A stretch of DNA of 39,375 nt from Oscillospiraceae bacterium (GTDB lineage Bacteria; Bacillota; Clostridia; Oscillospirales; Oscillospiraceae). Position 1 is the stretch's first letter. Every line of letters begins with the position of its first letter. Shown here piece by piece: positions 15,916 to 24,213 of the stretch. The stretch is taken from positions 1 through 39,375 of the forward strand of contig JAEDFW010000005.1 of NCBI GenBank assembly GCA_016297855.1. The letters run 5' to 3'. The position numbers were made by a program, and so were the translations under genes. Under the pieces are notes generated by a model. That model made no database searches and was not told the DNA's origin. It saw nothing but the letters and a program-made list of their open reading frames with translations.

Positions 15916-16923
15916 ATGAAGAATGTAACCATCAAAGATGTTGCAAAAGCAGCCGGTGTTTCCTATTCCACAGTCTCTCGCGCCCTTTCCGGGAGTCCGG
16001 AAATCAGCGCTGATACACGCGAACGTATCCTTCAGATCTGCAAAGAGATGAACTACACCGCCAACGCGGTAGCGCGTGCAATGGTCATGAAAAGCACCAA
16101 GCTGCTGGGTCTCATTCTGACCGACGTCAACAACCCTTTTATGTCGGAATTGGCCTATCATATCGACCGGCAGGCCAGAGCACGGGGATATAATATCATT
16201 CTCTGCAACTCCTCGCGTGATCTTGAGCAGGAACGCGAGTTATTTGAGCTAATGATTGCCCGCCAGGTTGATGGTGTGATCCTCTTCCCATGTGGTCCTG
16301 AAAGCTCCGATTCGCTTGCGCCGTATCTCACTCGAATCCCCACAGTATTTGCCGGAGAAAACCTGCGTGAGATTCCGGTAAGCTATGTGTCGGTTGATAA
16401 TTTCCGCGGTGCATACCTCGGTGTGGAATACCTCTACAAGCTCGGCCACCGTGATATTCTCTATTTCGGTCGCCGCCGCGGAAGTACCACGCACCAGCTT
16501 CGCGCTGACGGTTACGCTACTGCCTGCAAAGATCTCGGCCTTACGCCGCAATACTGCAACAACACCTTCTCATACACCTCCATCAAATACGGCTACCAGC
16601 TCAGCAAACAGTTGTTTGCGCAGGAACGTTCCTATTCTGCGATCTTTGCTGCTACCGACACCAACGCGCTCGGCATCATGCAGGCAGCAGAGGAGCTTGG
16701 TATCTCCATTCCCGAAGACATTTCCCTGCTTGGTTTTGATAACATCCGCGACAGCGGCCTGCCGCGCATCAATCTTACCACCATCGAACAGCCAAAAAAA
16801 ATGCTGGCTTCGATGGCCGTTGACAGTCTGCTCGATAAAATTCAGAACGAGCTGGCCGGTTACAGTCACCGGATTCTCACGCCGACCATCGTCGAGCGAT
16901 CGTCCTGCGTTGCCAAACACTGA
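15916..16923 (+). CDS. LacI-family transcriptional regulator
   Basis: A 335-residue repressor. The N-terminal helix-turn-helix (TIKDVAKAAGVSYSTVSRAL, about residues 4-23) and hinge helix (YTANAVARAM) are followed by a periplasmic-binding-protein-like effector domain (LGLILTDVNNPF, DGVILFP, HRDILYFG, LLGFDNI). GGAGG lies 7 bases before the ATG. It is the only LacI-type gene in the window and lies divergent from the HAD operon. Operators of the expected form are found at four promoters (15566, 23916, 35568, 35720), so it is the best candidate for the local regulator. The effector is unknown. Confidence 0.92.
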   Translation: MKNVTIKDVAKAAGVSYSTVSRALSGSPEISADTRERILQICKEMNYTANAVARAMVMKSTKLLGLILTDVNNPFMSELAYHIDRQARARGYNIILCNSSRDLEQERELFELMIARQVDGVILFPCGPESSDSLAPYLTRIPTVFAGENLREIPVSYVSVDNFRGAYLGVEYLYKLGHRDILYFGRRRGSTTHQLRADGYATACKDLGLTPQYCNNTFSYTSIKYGYQLSKQLFAQERSYSAIFAATDTNALGIMQAAEELGISIPEDISLLGFDNIRDSGLPRINLTTIEQPKKMLASMAVDSLLDKIQNELAGYSHRILTPTIVERSSCVAKH

Positions 16924-16931
16924 GTCCACGC

Positions 16932-16975
16932 AAAACAGCTGCGTCCGCCGGCAGATGCCTGCGGACGCAGCTTTT
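16932..16975. terminator. Bidirectional terminator between the LacI gene and HAD paralogue 5
   Basis: A long GC-rich inverted repeat (AGCTGCGTCCGC with its complement, plus an inner GGCA/TGCC pairing) is flanked by AAAA on the left and TTTT on the right, and lies between two convergent genes. Confidence 0.85.
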
Positions 16976-16998
16976 GTCTTTGTCAGTTTAAAACTGAA

Positions 16999-17751
16999 TC
17001 AGCTTTTCACCAGCTGCTGCACAACCGGATACACATCGTAGATATCCTCAATGCAATAGTCAGGCTCAAACTCATGATGAACGCCTGCGTCTTTTTCCCG
17101 CGTCAGCTTCGAGCAGATCTGTACAGCAGCCGCAAATCCTGCCCGTTTCGAGCCGATCACGTCTCTGGAAATGGTATCGCCGACGTACACGCATTCATCC
17201 GGCTTTGACTGAATCTGCCGCAACGCTACGGTGAAAATGTCCGTGCAGGGCTTGCGGAAGCCCGTCACCGAAGAAAGCGTCACATCCTGAAAATAGTCAC
17301 GAATGCCGTATTCCTCCAGAATATCAAACACCTGATACAGTGCCGCGGTATTGCTGATGATGGCCAGCTTCAGTCCCATCGCTTTGAGCCCGTCCAGCAT
17401 TTCCGCCACACGCGGCCGCAGACAGCGGTGGTAGTGTGTAATCTCCCACATATGGGCAATCTGCTCACAATGCGGGCGAAGCTGCTCCAATGGGAATCCA
17501 AAATCCTTCAGAATATAGTCGCACCAGATCTGTTCCGGTTTCAGCTCAACATCGTTTGCATCGCGGTAGACGCCATACCGTTTCCAGCCTTCGTCGACAC
17601 GACGTTTGAGCTCCTCACGATCGACGCCGCACGAAAGGCCGTAGCTGGTGAGCATCTCGTCAAGTTTTTCGATTGCTTCACGTTCTGACTGTTCGTCCAC
17701 ATAGATGTCCTCCAATGTGCCGCCCATGTCGAATAGTACCGATGTAATCAT
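16999..17751 (-). CDS. HAD-family hydrolase paralogue 5
   Basis: A 250-residue protein related to the four tandem HADs at 12498-15529. Motif I is SVLFDMGGTL (Asp8), motif II AIISNTA, motif III GFRKPC and motif IV VGDTISRDVIG. The second motif-I Asp is again Gly. The real start is the ATG at 17751: GGAGG lies directly before it, and the upstream gene stops two bases away. A longer open frame to 17898 is part of the preceding metallo-hydrolase gene read in another frame. It is the last gene of the group that follows the ABC importer. Confidence 0.88.
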   Translation of the reverse strand: MITSVLFDMGGTLEDIYVDEQSEREAIEKLDEMLTSYGLSCGVDREELKRRVDEGWKRYGVYRDANDVELKPEQIWCDYILKDFGFPLEQLRPHCEQIAHMWEITHYHRCLRPRVAEMLDGLKAMGLKLAIISNTAALYQVFDILEEYGIRDYFQDVTLSSVTGFRKPCTDIFTVALRQIQSKPDECVYVGDTISRDVIGSKRAGFAAAVQICSKLTREKDAGVHHEFEPDYCIEDIYDVYPVVQQLVKS

Positions 17752-17752
17752 G

Positions 17753-18718
17753 TTAACCTCCCGTCTTCCTTTCGGTGGCCGGTTCGAGGATCGAACCATC
17801 CGCCAAAACGGTAAAGACTGCTGCCGGCCAATGAACCGGCGGGTGCCACTGTGCGCTGAACGCGTCAGTGAACCAGATGTGTGTTCCCTGTTCGGCAAGC
17901 AGCGCCGCCGTTGTGTTCGACGGACGATCCTTGCGCGGGATATATGCCGCCGCGCAGCTGATCACGCCATGCAGCGGATGCAGTCTGTGCGCCAGTGCCG
18001 GTGTAAGGGCTTTCCCATCGCCGTGATGGGGCACTTTCAGAATATCACAGGCAGATTCTTTCCCGACCTGCCAAACCGAGCCGTAACAGTCCGCGCCCAA
18101 CTCCACGCGCCGGCCTGCATAGCAAAGCCGCAGGCGCAGTGACGCAGGATTACGCGCTTTCGAAGACCAGTACAGCAGCTCGGGCGGGACATCCTGCCCG
18201 CAAAACAGACGCTGCCAGATCTGTCTGTGCAGGATGCGCAGCGGCTCGCCGCATTCCGGCAGCTCGATCCGCAGCGTATCCGTCGGCTGAAGCACCATGC
18301 CGCCCGTTGCCGTATGCAGCCGGCAGCCAAGCGCGCGCATTGCTTCAACGTCCTGCTGCCAACGCGTCAGCGCGTCCAGCAGCCCTGTCACAGACTTTCC
18401 CTGCATCACGCCACGGCGCGGTGCACGGGCTGACATTTCCGGGAAATACGAGGAATAGGCCTCGTCCACGCGAACCTCACGCAGCAGCGCGCGAAGCCCG
18501 CCAAAATGATCAAAATGTAAATGGGTGATGAACAATACGTCAAGATGGCGTACCGCATGCCGACGCAGATATTCCACACAGCTCATACACGCCGGTCCCT
18601 GCTGCCCTGCCTCCTCCAAGCCGGTATCAACCAGCATACGAAAGATTCTCGGGCCGCAGAACTGCTCAACCAGAATACAATCGCCATCGCCGACGTTAAC
18701 AAAATGCAGCCGCAGCAC
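17753..18718 (-). CDS. ComEC/Rec2-like metallo-beta-lactamase-fold hydrolase
   Basis: The protein begins FVNVGDGDCILVE and has the metal motif THLHFDHFGG and a later VPHHGDG, the pattern of the soluble ComEC-type metallo-hydrolase domain without the membrane part. About 321 residues. I prefer a GTG start at 18718 because AGAGGCGG lies 5 bases upstream. An ATG at 18748 would overlap the previous gene by 28 bases and add ten residues before the first strand. Such domains cleave phosphodiesters or act on phosphorylated small molecules; the substrate here is unknown. Confidence 0.75.
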   Translation of the reverse strand: MLRLHFVNVGDGDCILVEQFCGPRIFRMLVDTGLEEAGQQGPACMSCVEYLRRHAVRHLDVLFITHLHFDHFGGLRALLREVRVDEAYSSYFPEMSARAPRRGVMQGKSVTGLLDALTRWQQDVEAMRALGCRLHTATGGMVLQPTDTLRIELPECGEPLRILHRQIWQRLFCGQDVPPELLYWSSKARNPASLRLRLCYAGRRVELGADCYGSVWQVGKESACDILKVPHHGDGKALTPALAHRLHPLHGVISCAAAYIPRKDRPSNTTAALLAEQGTHIWFTDAFSAQWHPPVHWPAAVFTVLADGSILEPATERKTGG

Positions 18719-18720
18719 GC

Positions 18721-19308
18721 TTACCGCCTCTGCGTATACTGCTTCCACGGCGCATCCTCTTCCTCGCCCTCGCGCGGCGCAGTATAGTCTTTCTTATACA
18801 GCGCATACGATGCAGCAAGCCCTGTCAGCACAGGAATGAGCATGAACCACAGATAGAAATCCAAAAACACTCCGGTCGCACCGGAACCTCGCAGCATAAT
18901 CAGAAGCGTTATAAATGCCGCAACCAGATACACTGTCATCCAAACAAACGTACCAAAAAACAGCCGCTTGTCCTTCAGCAGAAGGTGCAGCAGAGCACCG
19001 ACCAGAATACCGACCGCGCTGACAGCCAGCGACTGCAGCAGATTTGCAACAACAGTATTCATATCAGCCAGCACGGGTGCAAGCCAGTCGATCAGATAAT
19101 TGAACGCCAGAATATAGACCGCGATGAACAGAAAGCTCAGGCAGAAGGTGTAGATCATCAAGCCGCTTTTCGGTTTTCCGTCCTTTGTGAATAAGAAAGC
19201 CTTCCAAAAGCTCTTTTCACGCTTTGCCCATTTCCCTTTCCGCTCGGCCTTTTTTTCATCTTTTTTTGCTTGGTATGCCTGTCGGTCGAGATCATCGATG
19301 TCATACAT
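18721..19308 (-). CDS. Small integral membrane protein of unknown function
   Basis: The 195-residue protein has a charged Lys/Glu-rich N-terminal stretch (about residues 1-50), four hydrophobic segments, and a short acidic C-terminus ending QYTQRR. I do not recognise a family. The ATG at 19308 has GGAGG 7 bases upstream, so it is preferred over a start at 19338. It lies after the hairpin that follows the ABC importer lipoprotein and directly before the metallo-hydrolase gene. Confidence 0.7.
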   Translation of the reverse strand: MYDIDDLDRQAYQAKKDEKKAERKGKWAKREKSFWKAFLFTKDGKPKSGLMIYTFCLSFLFIAVYILAFNYLIDWLAPVLADMNTVVANLLQSLAVSAVGILVGALLHLLLKDKRLFFGTFVWMTVYLVAAFITLLIMLRGSGATGVFLDFYLWFMLIPVLTGLAASYALYKKDYTAPREGEEEDAPWKQYTQRR

Positions 19309-19340
19309 GTGGGTTCCTCCAGTCCGGAATAAATGCAATT

Positions 19341-19375
19341 CCCCCTTGCAGCGGGCGGTGCCCGCCGCAAGGGGG
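19341..19375 (-). terminator. Strong hairpin after the ABC importer lipoprotein gene
   Basis: CCCCCTTGC...GCGGGC pairs with GCCCGC...GCAAGGGGG with only one mismatch and a 3-base loop. There is no T run, only AATTGCATTTATT on the minus strand. It may partly end transcription after the lipoprotein gene or protect its mRNA, lowering expression of the three genes beyond. Confidence 0.6.
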
Positions 19376-19406
19376 TCCGCTATATCAGGCTAAGCCTGGT
19401 TCCAGT

Positions 19407-20735
19407 TTAATGAACGTTCGGGTTTTTGTCCAGCCAGTACGTCCACATATTCTGCGTGTGGATGAACTCGTTGTAGATCGCCTCGAGATCGGCCTCGATT
19501 GCGCCGCACTCTTCAAGCGTTGCGGGGTTCCAGTCGCATTCGACGTCACTACGGACCGACCAGTTGCCTTCCTTCTTGAACGGCTTCAGGCCGCCGCTTT
19601 CACCGTCAGCACCACCGGTGATGTAGCGGATGAACAGGCGGGCGCCCGCGGGATGCTGGCAGCCTTCCACGACATACATGTATTCACAGTTCTGCAGGCC
19701 GGTGTAAGGTGCCAAATTGTTCACCCATGCAATGTTATAGCCAGACTCGTCACGATTGCCGATCTTGCCGCCGGAAGCCAATGCCAGAGCCGGATCATCC
19801 TTGGTGGAGTTGTGAACAGCAAGAACCAGCTCGTCGCCGTCGCCGATGAAGGTCATCTTCATCTGGCTGAAGCGCCACAGATACTCAATACCGGCGTTGT
19901 TCTCGGGAACGTCAAAGTCAAACACGCTTGCGTCGTAGGTGTATTCCAGATCGGTGCCATAGGTATCCTTGTAGGACTGCTCCATCTGATCAGCATTCAC
20001 AATGAAGCTGGCGAACAGAGACAGGTACGCAGTCTCAGTGCCGATTTCCTTGGTGAACAGGCGGTATTTCTGGCTGCCATCCTCGTTGCGCTCAATGATC
20101 TCCCACCAGCTGTTGACCGGCTGGCCATCGGGGAACGCTTCAGTGTTGTAGTACCAGAAGCTCTGCGAAGCATACAGCGGATAGCCGTAGCGCAGCAGGC
20201 CCGGATCGATCTTCTCGGAGATATCCTTGGGATAGAACGCGGAGCAGTAGCCATCCTCATAGAACTCAAAGAACACGTTGCCGTTGACGTCCTTCGCCTG
20301 CAGCACGTCGCCGAGGACGTTGCCGGAGTCAGCCTCAAGACGGCACTTCTCCAGAACTTCGTCCTGATCCATATCCAAAATGTTCAGATCCAGACCGGGG
20401 AACGTTTCTTCAAAGCCTTCCTCAGCCTTCATCATCTTGGAAGAGGTCGCGTAGACGTTGATCTCGCCGCCCTCCTGCTTGGCCAGCTCGTAGAGTTCTT
20501 CATCGGTCATGTCGCTCCACTCATCGTAGATGGGGCCGAAGAACGCAGACTCCTCAACAGCAGAGGAAGCTTCAGGTGCCTCAGGCGTCTCAGCCGGGGT
20601 TTCGGCCGCAGCGCTGTCGCCGGTAGCTGCAGGCTCAGCAGCTTTCTCCGGCTCGGTCTTGGCCGCACAGCCAGCCAGTGCACCAAACAGGACGCACAGC
20701 GCAAGCAGCAGCGCCAACAGTTTACTCTTTTTCAT
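19407..20735 (-). CDS. ABC importer substrate-binding lipoprotein (FbpA/AfuA-type)
   Basis: The 442-residue protein has a lipoprotein signal (lipobox LAGC, Cys23) and a low-complexity Ala/Glu/Pro/Thr linker to about residue 60, then a family-1/6 solute-binding domain (GGEINVYATSSKMMKAEEGFEETFPGL). This fold includes ferric-iron, 2-aminoethylphosphonate, polyamine and hexose-phosphate (AfuA) binders. The exact ligand cannot be told. Genomic context (phosphatases and sugar enzymes under a shared operator) favours an organic, perhaps phosphorylated, substrate over iron. GAAAGGAG precedes the ATG. Confidence 0.85.
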   Translation of the reverse strand: MKKSKLLALLLALCVLFGALAGCAAKTEPEKAAEPAATGDSAAAETPAETPEAPEASSAVEESAFFGPIYDEWSDMTDEELYELAKQEGGEINVYATSSKMMKAEEGFEETFPGLDLNILDMDQDEVLEKCRLEADSGNVLGDVLQAKDVNGNVFFEFYEDGYCSAFYPKDISEKIDPGLLRYGYPLYASQSFWYYNTEAFPDGQPVNSWWEIIERNEDGSQKYRLFTKEIGTETAYLSLFASFIVNADQMEQSYKDTYGTDLEYTYDASVFDFDVPENNAGIEYLWRFSQMKMTFIGDGDELVLAVHNSTKDDPALALASGGKIGNRDESGYNIAWVNNLAPYTGLQNCEYMYVVEGCQHPAGARLFIRYITGGADGESGGLKPFKKEGNWSVRSDVECDWNPATLEECGAIEADLEAIYNEFIHTQNMWTYWLDKNPNVH

Positions 20736-20831
20736 AATCCGGTTTCTCCTTTCATATTTGACCTTTCGGTCGATACATAGGGTTCCGCTGGTTATTCCTC
20801 ACCCGCAATCGTGCGGCGTGTTGGAAACGGG

Positions 20832-21950
20832 TCAGCGCGCGCGCTTGATCAAACGCGTGCTCTTTGCGTCGTAGATGTTGATCTTTTCCGGCGCAATGGT
20901 GACATAGACCGTCTGATTGACGTCGTAATGCGACAGGCCGATCTCCTTTGCCAGAAAATCGCTCTTGCCTGCCTGCAGCGAAACAAGTGTTTCAGAGCCA
21001 GCAGGCTGGTTCGCATAGACCGAGACGGGCAGGCCGCCTTCGACCTTCTCCGTGGAGATGTGCACCTGCTCGGGGCGGATGGCAACAACAACCGGGAACT
21101 CACCGTCGGGAATCGGCTCATCCGTCATATCGGCCTTGTCAAACTCGTACTCGCTTAGCTCGCACTTCACACGCAGCTTGCCATTCTCATAAGTCGCAGC
21201 GCCCTCAAGGAAGTTGATACGGGGATTGCCGATGAAGTCGGCGGCCTGCAGATCGATGGGGTTCATGTACAGTTCCATCGGCGTGGCCACCTGGCTCAGC
21301 TCACCTGCCTTGAACAGTGCGATCTTCGTGGACATGGTCAGCGCTTCGACCTGATCGTGCGTGACGTAGATGATGGTCGTGCCGAGTTCGCGGTGCAGGC
21401 GCTGCAGTTCGGAACGCATATCAATACGAAGTCTCGCGTCGAGGTTTGACAGCGGCTCGTCAAGCAGCAGCAGCTTCGGATTCGAGGCCACGGCACGCGC
21501 GATCGCAACGCGCTGCTGCTGGCCGCCGGACAGCTCATTGGGGTAACGGTCAATGTACTCTTCGATACGCATCATGCGCAGCGAATCCATCAGACGCTTT
21601 TCGATCTCCGCCTTGGGCAGCTTCTGGATCTTCAGGCCGAAGGTGATGTTCTCGCGAACGGTCATGTGCGGCCAGAGCGCATAGGACTGGAACACGAGGT
21701 TGAGCCCGCGCTTGCTGGGCTCGGCGTAGTACGCCATATCCGCATTGATCATTTCCTGACCGTCGATGGTCATCACGCCGTTCTGCGGCTTTTCAAGGCC
21801 GGAGACGACGCGGAGTGTAGTAGTCTTGCCACAGCCGGACGGGCCGAGCAGCGTCATGAAATCGCCGTCTTCGATCACGAGGTTCAGATCGCGCAGAACA
21901 TGGTTCTCGCCATAAAATTTATCAATATGTTTTAATTCTATTCTGCTCAT
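20832..21950 (-). CDS. ABC importer ATP-binding protein (FbpC/PotA/AfuC-type)
   Basis: A 372-residue importer ATPase with Walker A (GPSGCGKTT, residues 36-44), signature LSGGQQQRVAIARA, Walker B LLLLDEPLSNLD, H-loop THDQ and a C-terminal TOBE-like regulatory domain (FIGNPRINFLEG, then RPEQV). It pairs with the fused permease upstream and the lipoprotein downstream. The subgroup serves ferric iron, polyamine, sugar-phosphate and phosphonate importers. Confidence 0.93.
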   Translation of the reverse strand: MSRIELKHIDKFYGENHVLRDLNLVIEDGDFMTLLGPSGCGKTTTLRVVSGLEKPQNGVMTIDGQEMINADMAYYAEPSKRGLNLVFQSYALWPHMTVRENITFGLKIQKLPKAEIEKRLMDSLRMMRIEEYIDRYPNELSGGQQQRVAIARAVASNPKLLLLDEPLSNLDARLRIDMRSELQRLHRELGTTIIYVTHDQVEALTMSTKIALFKAGELSQVATPMELYMNPIDLQAADFIGNPRINFLEGAATYENGKLRVKCELSEYEFDKADMTDEPIPDGEFPVVVAIRPEQVHISTEKVEGGLPVSVYANQPAGSETLVSLQAGKSDFLAKEIGLSHYDVNQTVYVTIAPEKINIYDAKSTRLIKRAR

Positions 21951-21987
21951 ACTGCAAAAATCCTTTCTCCAATCGTAGTCGTGTCGC

Positions 21988-23811
21988 TTACCATGCTTTA
22001 CCGATATCTGCGCCGAAACGGTTGGCGATGATATAGCAGATCAATATGAAGAACAACACACAGACGGAGATTGCATCCGCCATCTGGTTCATGCCTTCCT
22101 GCGAGTAGGTAAACGCAAGATACGACATGGTCTGCGTGTGCTTATCCATCATGATGATGATAAGGTCAAGCTCTTTGGCAATACTGATAAACGTCAGCAT
22201 AAAACCGGAAATAAAGCCGTTCTTTGCCAGCGGCAGAACAATTCTGCCCATGCGCTGCCAGAAATTCGCGCCGTTGATATCGGCTGCTTCTTCCAGTTCG
22301 GTGGAGATCTGCATCATGTTTGCAGTACCGGAGCGGCTGGCAAACGGGAAGTGCTTTACCACGGACGTCAGCACAATCAGGGCGAACGTACCGTACAGCG
22401 CCGGGATAATGCCGCCCAGACGCGGACGGTTGAACATAGCGACATACATCGAAGAGAATGCAACACCGCTCATCAGGTACGGCACAAACACGAGCTGTTC
22501 GGTCAGAGAACCGTACCATTTGCCGCGACCACGCGTGGAGATGTAGCCCAGGAACTGACCACATAAGGCGGTGATGATCGAGCCGAGCGCCGTCAGGCGG
22601 ATGGTATTCCACATGGCCTTGCCGAATTCCGGATTGCGGAAAATGCCGGGATAGCTGGTGTACTTTTCGGCTTCGTTGACAGCGCCGATCCAGTTATAGA
22701 GCGTCAGGTTGCTCAGGCCGTAGCCGTTGCCGGTTGTAACCTGGAAGGTCTCCATGACGAGCACGAACATGGGCATTACCATGGCGAGGAACAGGAACAC
22801 CACGCAGAATACCATCAGCGGGCCCTTTGCCTTGCCCAGACGCATCTCAGTCGAGCGGCCGCCCTTGCCGCCGATGGTGGCATAGGACTTACGCACGCCA
22901 ATGATTTTCTGGTTCGAGAAGATAATCATGGCTGCAAGGAAAATCAGAACAATGGACATCGCATAGCCGACACCCTGCGGGCCGCCGCTGATGAAGGTTT
23001 TCATCTTGGTTGCCAGCGTAAAGTAGCCGATACGGTTGCCAAGGTTGGCGGCAACGCCGTAGGTGCCGATGGATTTACTCAGCGTCATGACAACAGCTGA
23101 CAGAATACTGGGCATAACCAGCGGCAGCGTGATGGATTTGAGGATCTGAGGTTTGGTCGCGCCGCAGATCTCGCCCATTTCCTCAAGTTCCGAGTTGATT
23201 GAACGCAGCGCCGAGGATACCTGGATGTAAGAGAACGCGTAATAGTGCAGCGACATACAAAGCACAATCGCTACAGGGCCGTAAGCCAGCCAGTCGGGAA
23301 TGGGAATGCCCATGCCCGCGAGGAAGCCCAGCGCACCGGAGGTCTTGTTGCGGAAAACCGCCAGCCAAGAAAGCGCCTTGCACCAGGACGGAATCATGTA
23401 CGGAATGACAACCAGCATACCCAGCAGCTTTTTGCAGGGAATATCGGTACGCACGATAAGCCACGCAAGAATTGAGCCGAGCGGCACGGACACCACAACC
23501 GTAAAGAAGCCGATGACAAGCGAGTTCTTCAGCGGTCCCCACAGTGTCGCTTTGGCCAGGTAACTGGTCAGAATATACTTCCAATAATACAGAGTGAACG
23601 AGCCGACTGCTGCACCGGCCTCACGGGCCTCGGAACGCGTACCTACGGTAAACGTGGACGCTATCATCTGCAGAAGCGGAATCACGATCAGACAAAACAG
23701 GATAATCAGGGTGATAAACACAATCATATTGAACGGGTTGGTCACAACGTTCAATATCTGATTTTTCAGCCGAACCTTACTGAATGGCCGGCGCGCGCGC
23801 TTGGTCTTCAC
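21988..23811 (-). CDS. ABC importer permease, two permease domains fused (FbpB/AfuB-type)
   Basis: The 607-residue protein contains two complete permease units, each with several membrane helices and an EAA coupling motif (EEMGEICGATKPQILKS and EEAADINGANFWQRMGR). Fused double permeases are characteristic of the FbpB/AfuB importers for ferric iron or hexose phosphates. The start is GTG at 23811 with AAAGGAG 7 bases upstream. It is the first gene of the importer operon, behind a consensus promoter and LacI-type operator at 23916-23975. Confidence 0.93.
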   Translation of the reverse strand: MKTKRARRPFSKVRLKNQILNVVTNPFNMIVFITLIILFCLIVIPLLQMIASTFTVGTRSEAREAGAAVGSFTLYYWKYILTSYLAKATLWGPLKNSLVIGFFTVVVSVPLGSILAWLIVRTDIPCKKLLGMLVVIPYMIPSWCKALSWLAVFRNKTSGALGFLAGMGIPIPDWLAYGPVAIVLCMSLHYYAFSYIQVSSALRSINSELEEMGEICGATKPQILKSITLPLVMPSILSAVVMTLSKSIGTYGVAANLGNRIGYFTLATKMKTFISGGPQGVGYAMSIVLIFLAAMIIFSNQKIIGVRKSYATIGGKGGRSTEMRLGKAKGPLMVFCVVFLFLAMVMPMFVLVMETFQVTTGNGYGLSNLTLYNWIGAVNEAEKYTSYPGIFRNPEFGKAMWNTIRLTALGSIITALCGQFLGYISTRGRGKWYGSLTEQLVFVPYLMSGVAFSSMYVAMFNRPRLGGIIPALYGTFALIVLTSVVKHFPFASRSGTANMMQISTELEEAADINGANFWQRMGRIVLPLAKNGFISGFMLTFISIAKELDLIIIMMDKHTQTMSYLAFTYSQEGMNQMADAISVCVLFFILICYIIANRFGADIGKAW

Positions 23812-23915
23812 TTCATTTCTCCTTTCAATCCGGACATTGCATGGAAAGCCGTGTGTTTATATGAGCGAAACGGCTGAGTTCGCAGTTAATTTTCTAGTTC
23901 ATTCCACCTTTCATC

Positions 23916-23937
23916 GAACACGTTTCCGCTAGTGTTC
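23916..23937 (-). promoter_or_regulatory. LacI-type operator of the ABC importer operon
   Basis: On the minus strand GCGGAAACGTGTTCG overlaps about +12 to +24 from the predicted start. Flanking GAACAC (23916-23921) and GTGTTC (23932-23937) form a further inverted repeat. It shares the GGAAACGT core with the other three operator candidates. Confidence 0.65.
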
Positions 23938-23946
23938 TATGGCTAA

Positions 23947-23975
23947 ATTATAACAAGATTGTGAATTTTCGTCAA
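23947..23975 (-). promoter_or_regulatory. Promoter of the ABC importer operon
   Basis: On the minus strand TTGACG (23975-23970), 17 bases, then a perfect TATAAT (23952-23947). Confidence 0.85.
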
Positions 23976-24109
23976 TTACTTTCCGGCTCTCGTAACGTAA
24001 TTTTACTATTTATACGATAATCAGGTGTAAAAACTAGGACTTTTCACGATAACCTACTCGCTCCATAGTGAATCAGCGGGCAAGAATCAGCGAAGTTCCT
24101 TCATTTTTT

Positions 24110-24138
24110 CGCAAATGTTTCCGTAAATTTTACGGAAA
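24110..24138 (-). promoter_or_regulatory. Possible auxiliary operator and 21-base palindrome
   Basis: CGGAAACATTTGCG on the minus strand (24123-24110) matches 35720-35733 exactly. It overlaps a perfect 10-bp inverted repeat with a single central base (24118-24138). It lies about 195 bases from the main importer operator, a distance at which a tetrameric repressor could loop DNA. Confidence 0.5.
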
Positions 24139-24169
24139 TCGTTATTTCTCTTCAGCCCGCCGAATGAAC

Positions 24170-24202
24170 CGCCGCCCAGCTTTTTGTGAAAGCCGGGCGG
24201 CG
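24170..24202 (-). terminator. Hairpin at the end of the GAPDH-to-iolG operon
   Basis: CGCCGCCC (24170-24177) pairs with GGGCGGCG (24195-24202), with an inner GCTTT/AAAGC pairing, about 12 bases after the iolG stop. No T run follows on the minus strand, so it may be a weak terminator or an RNA end-protecting hairpin. Confidence 0.6.
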
Positions 24203-24213
24203 CTGATCATTGT

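Larger units (their letters stand above)
23812..24213. other. Regulatory region upstream of the ABC importer operon
   Basis: This 402-base stretch without a gene contains, in minus-strand order, the end hairpin of the iol-type operon (24170-24202), an auxiliary operator-like motif with a 21-base palindrome (24110-24138), the importer promoter (23947-23975), the main operator (23916-23937) and a leader of about 130 bases. The region is AT-rich. No small gene with a ribosome site was seen. Confidence 0.75.

Noticed and set aside
17752..17898. N-terminal extension of HAD paralogue 5
   Set aside because: The extra 49 residues overlap the end of the metallo-hydrolase gene in another frame; a strong GGAGG lies directly before the ATG at 17751.
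19407..23811. Calling the importer a ferric-iron transporter
   Set aside because: The FbpABC fold also includes hexose-phosphate, phosphonate and polyamine importers. Context is sugar/phosphate metabolism, and no iron gene or Fur-like site was noticed, so only the family is given.
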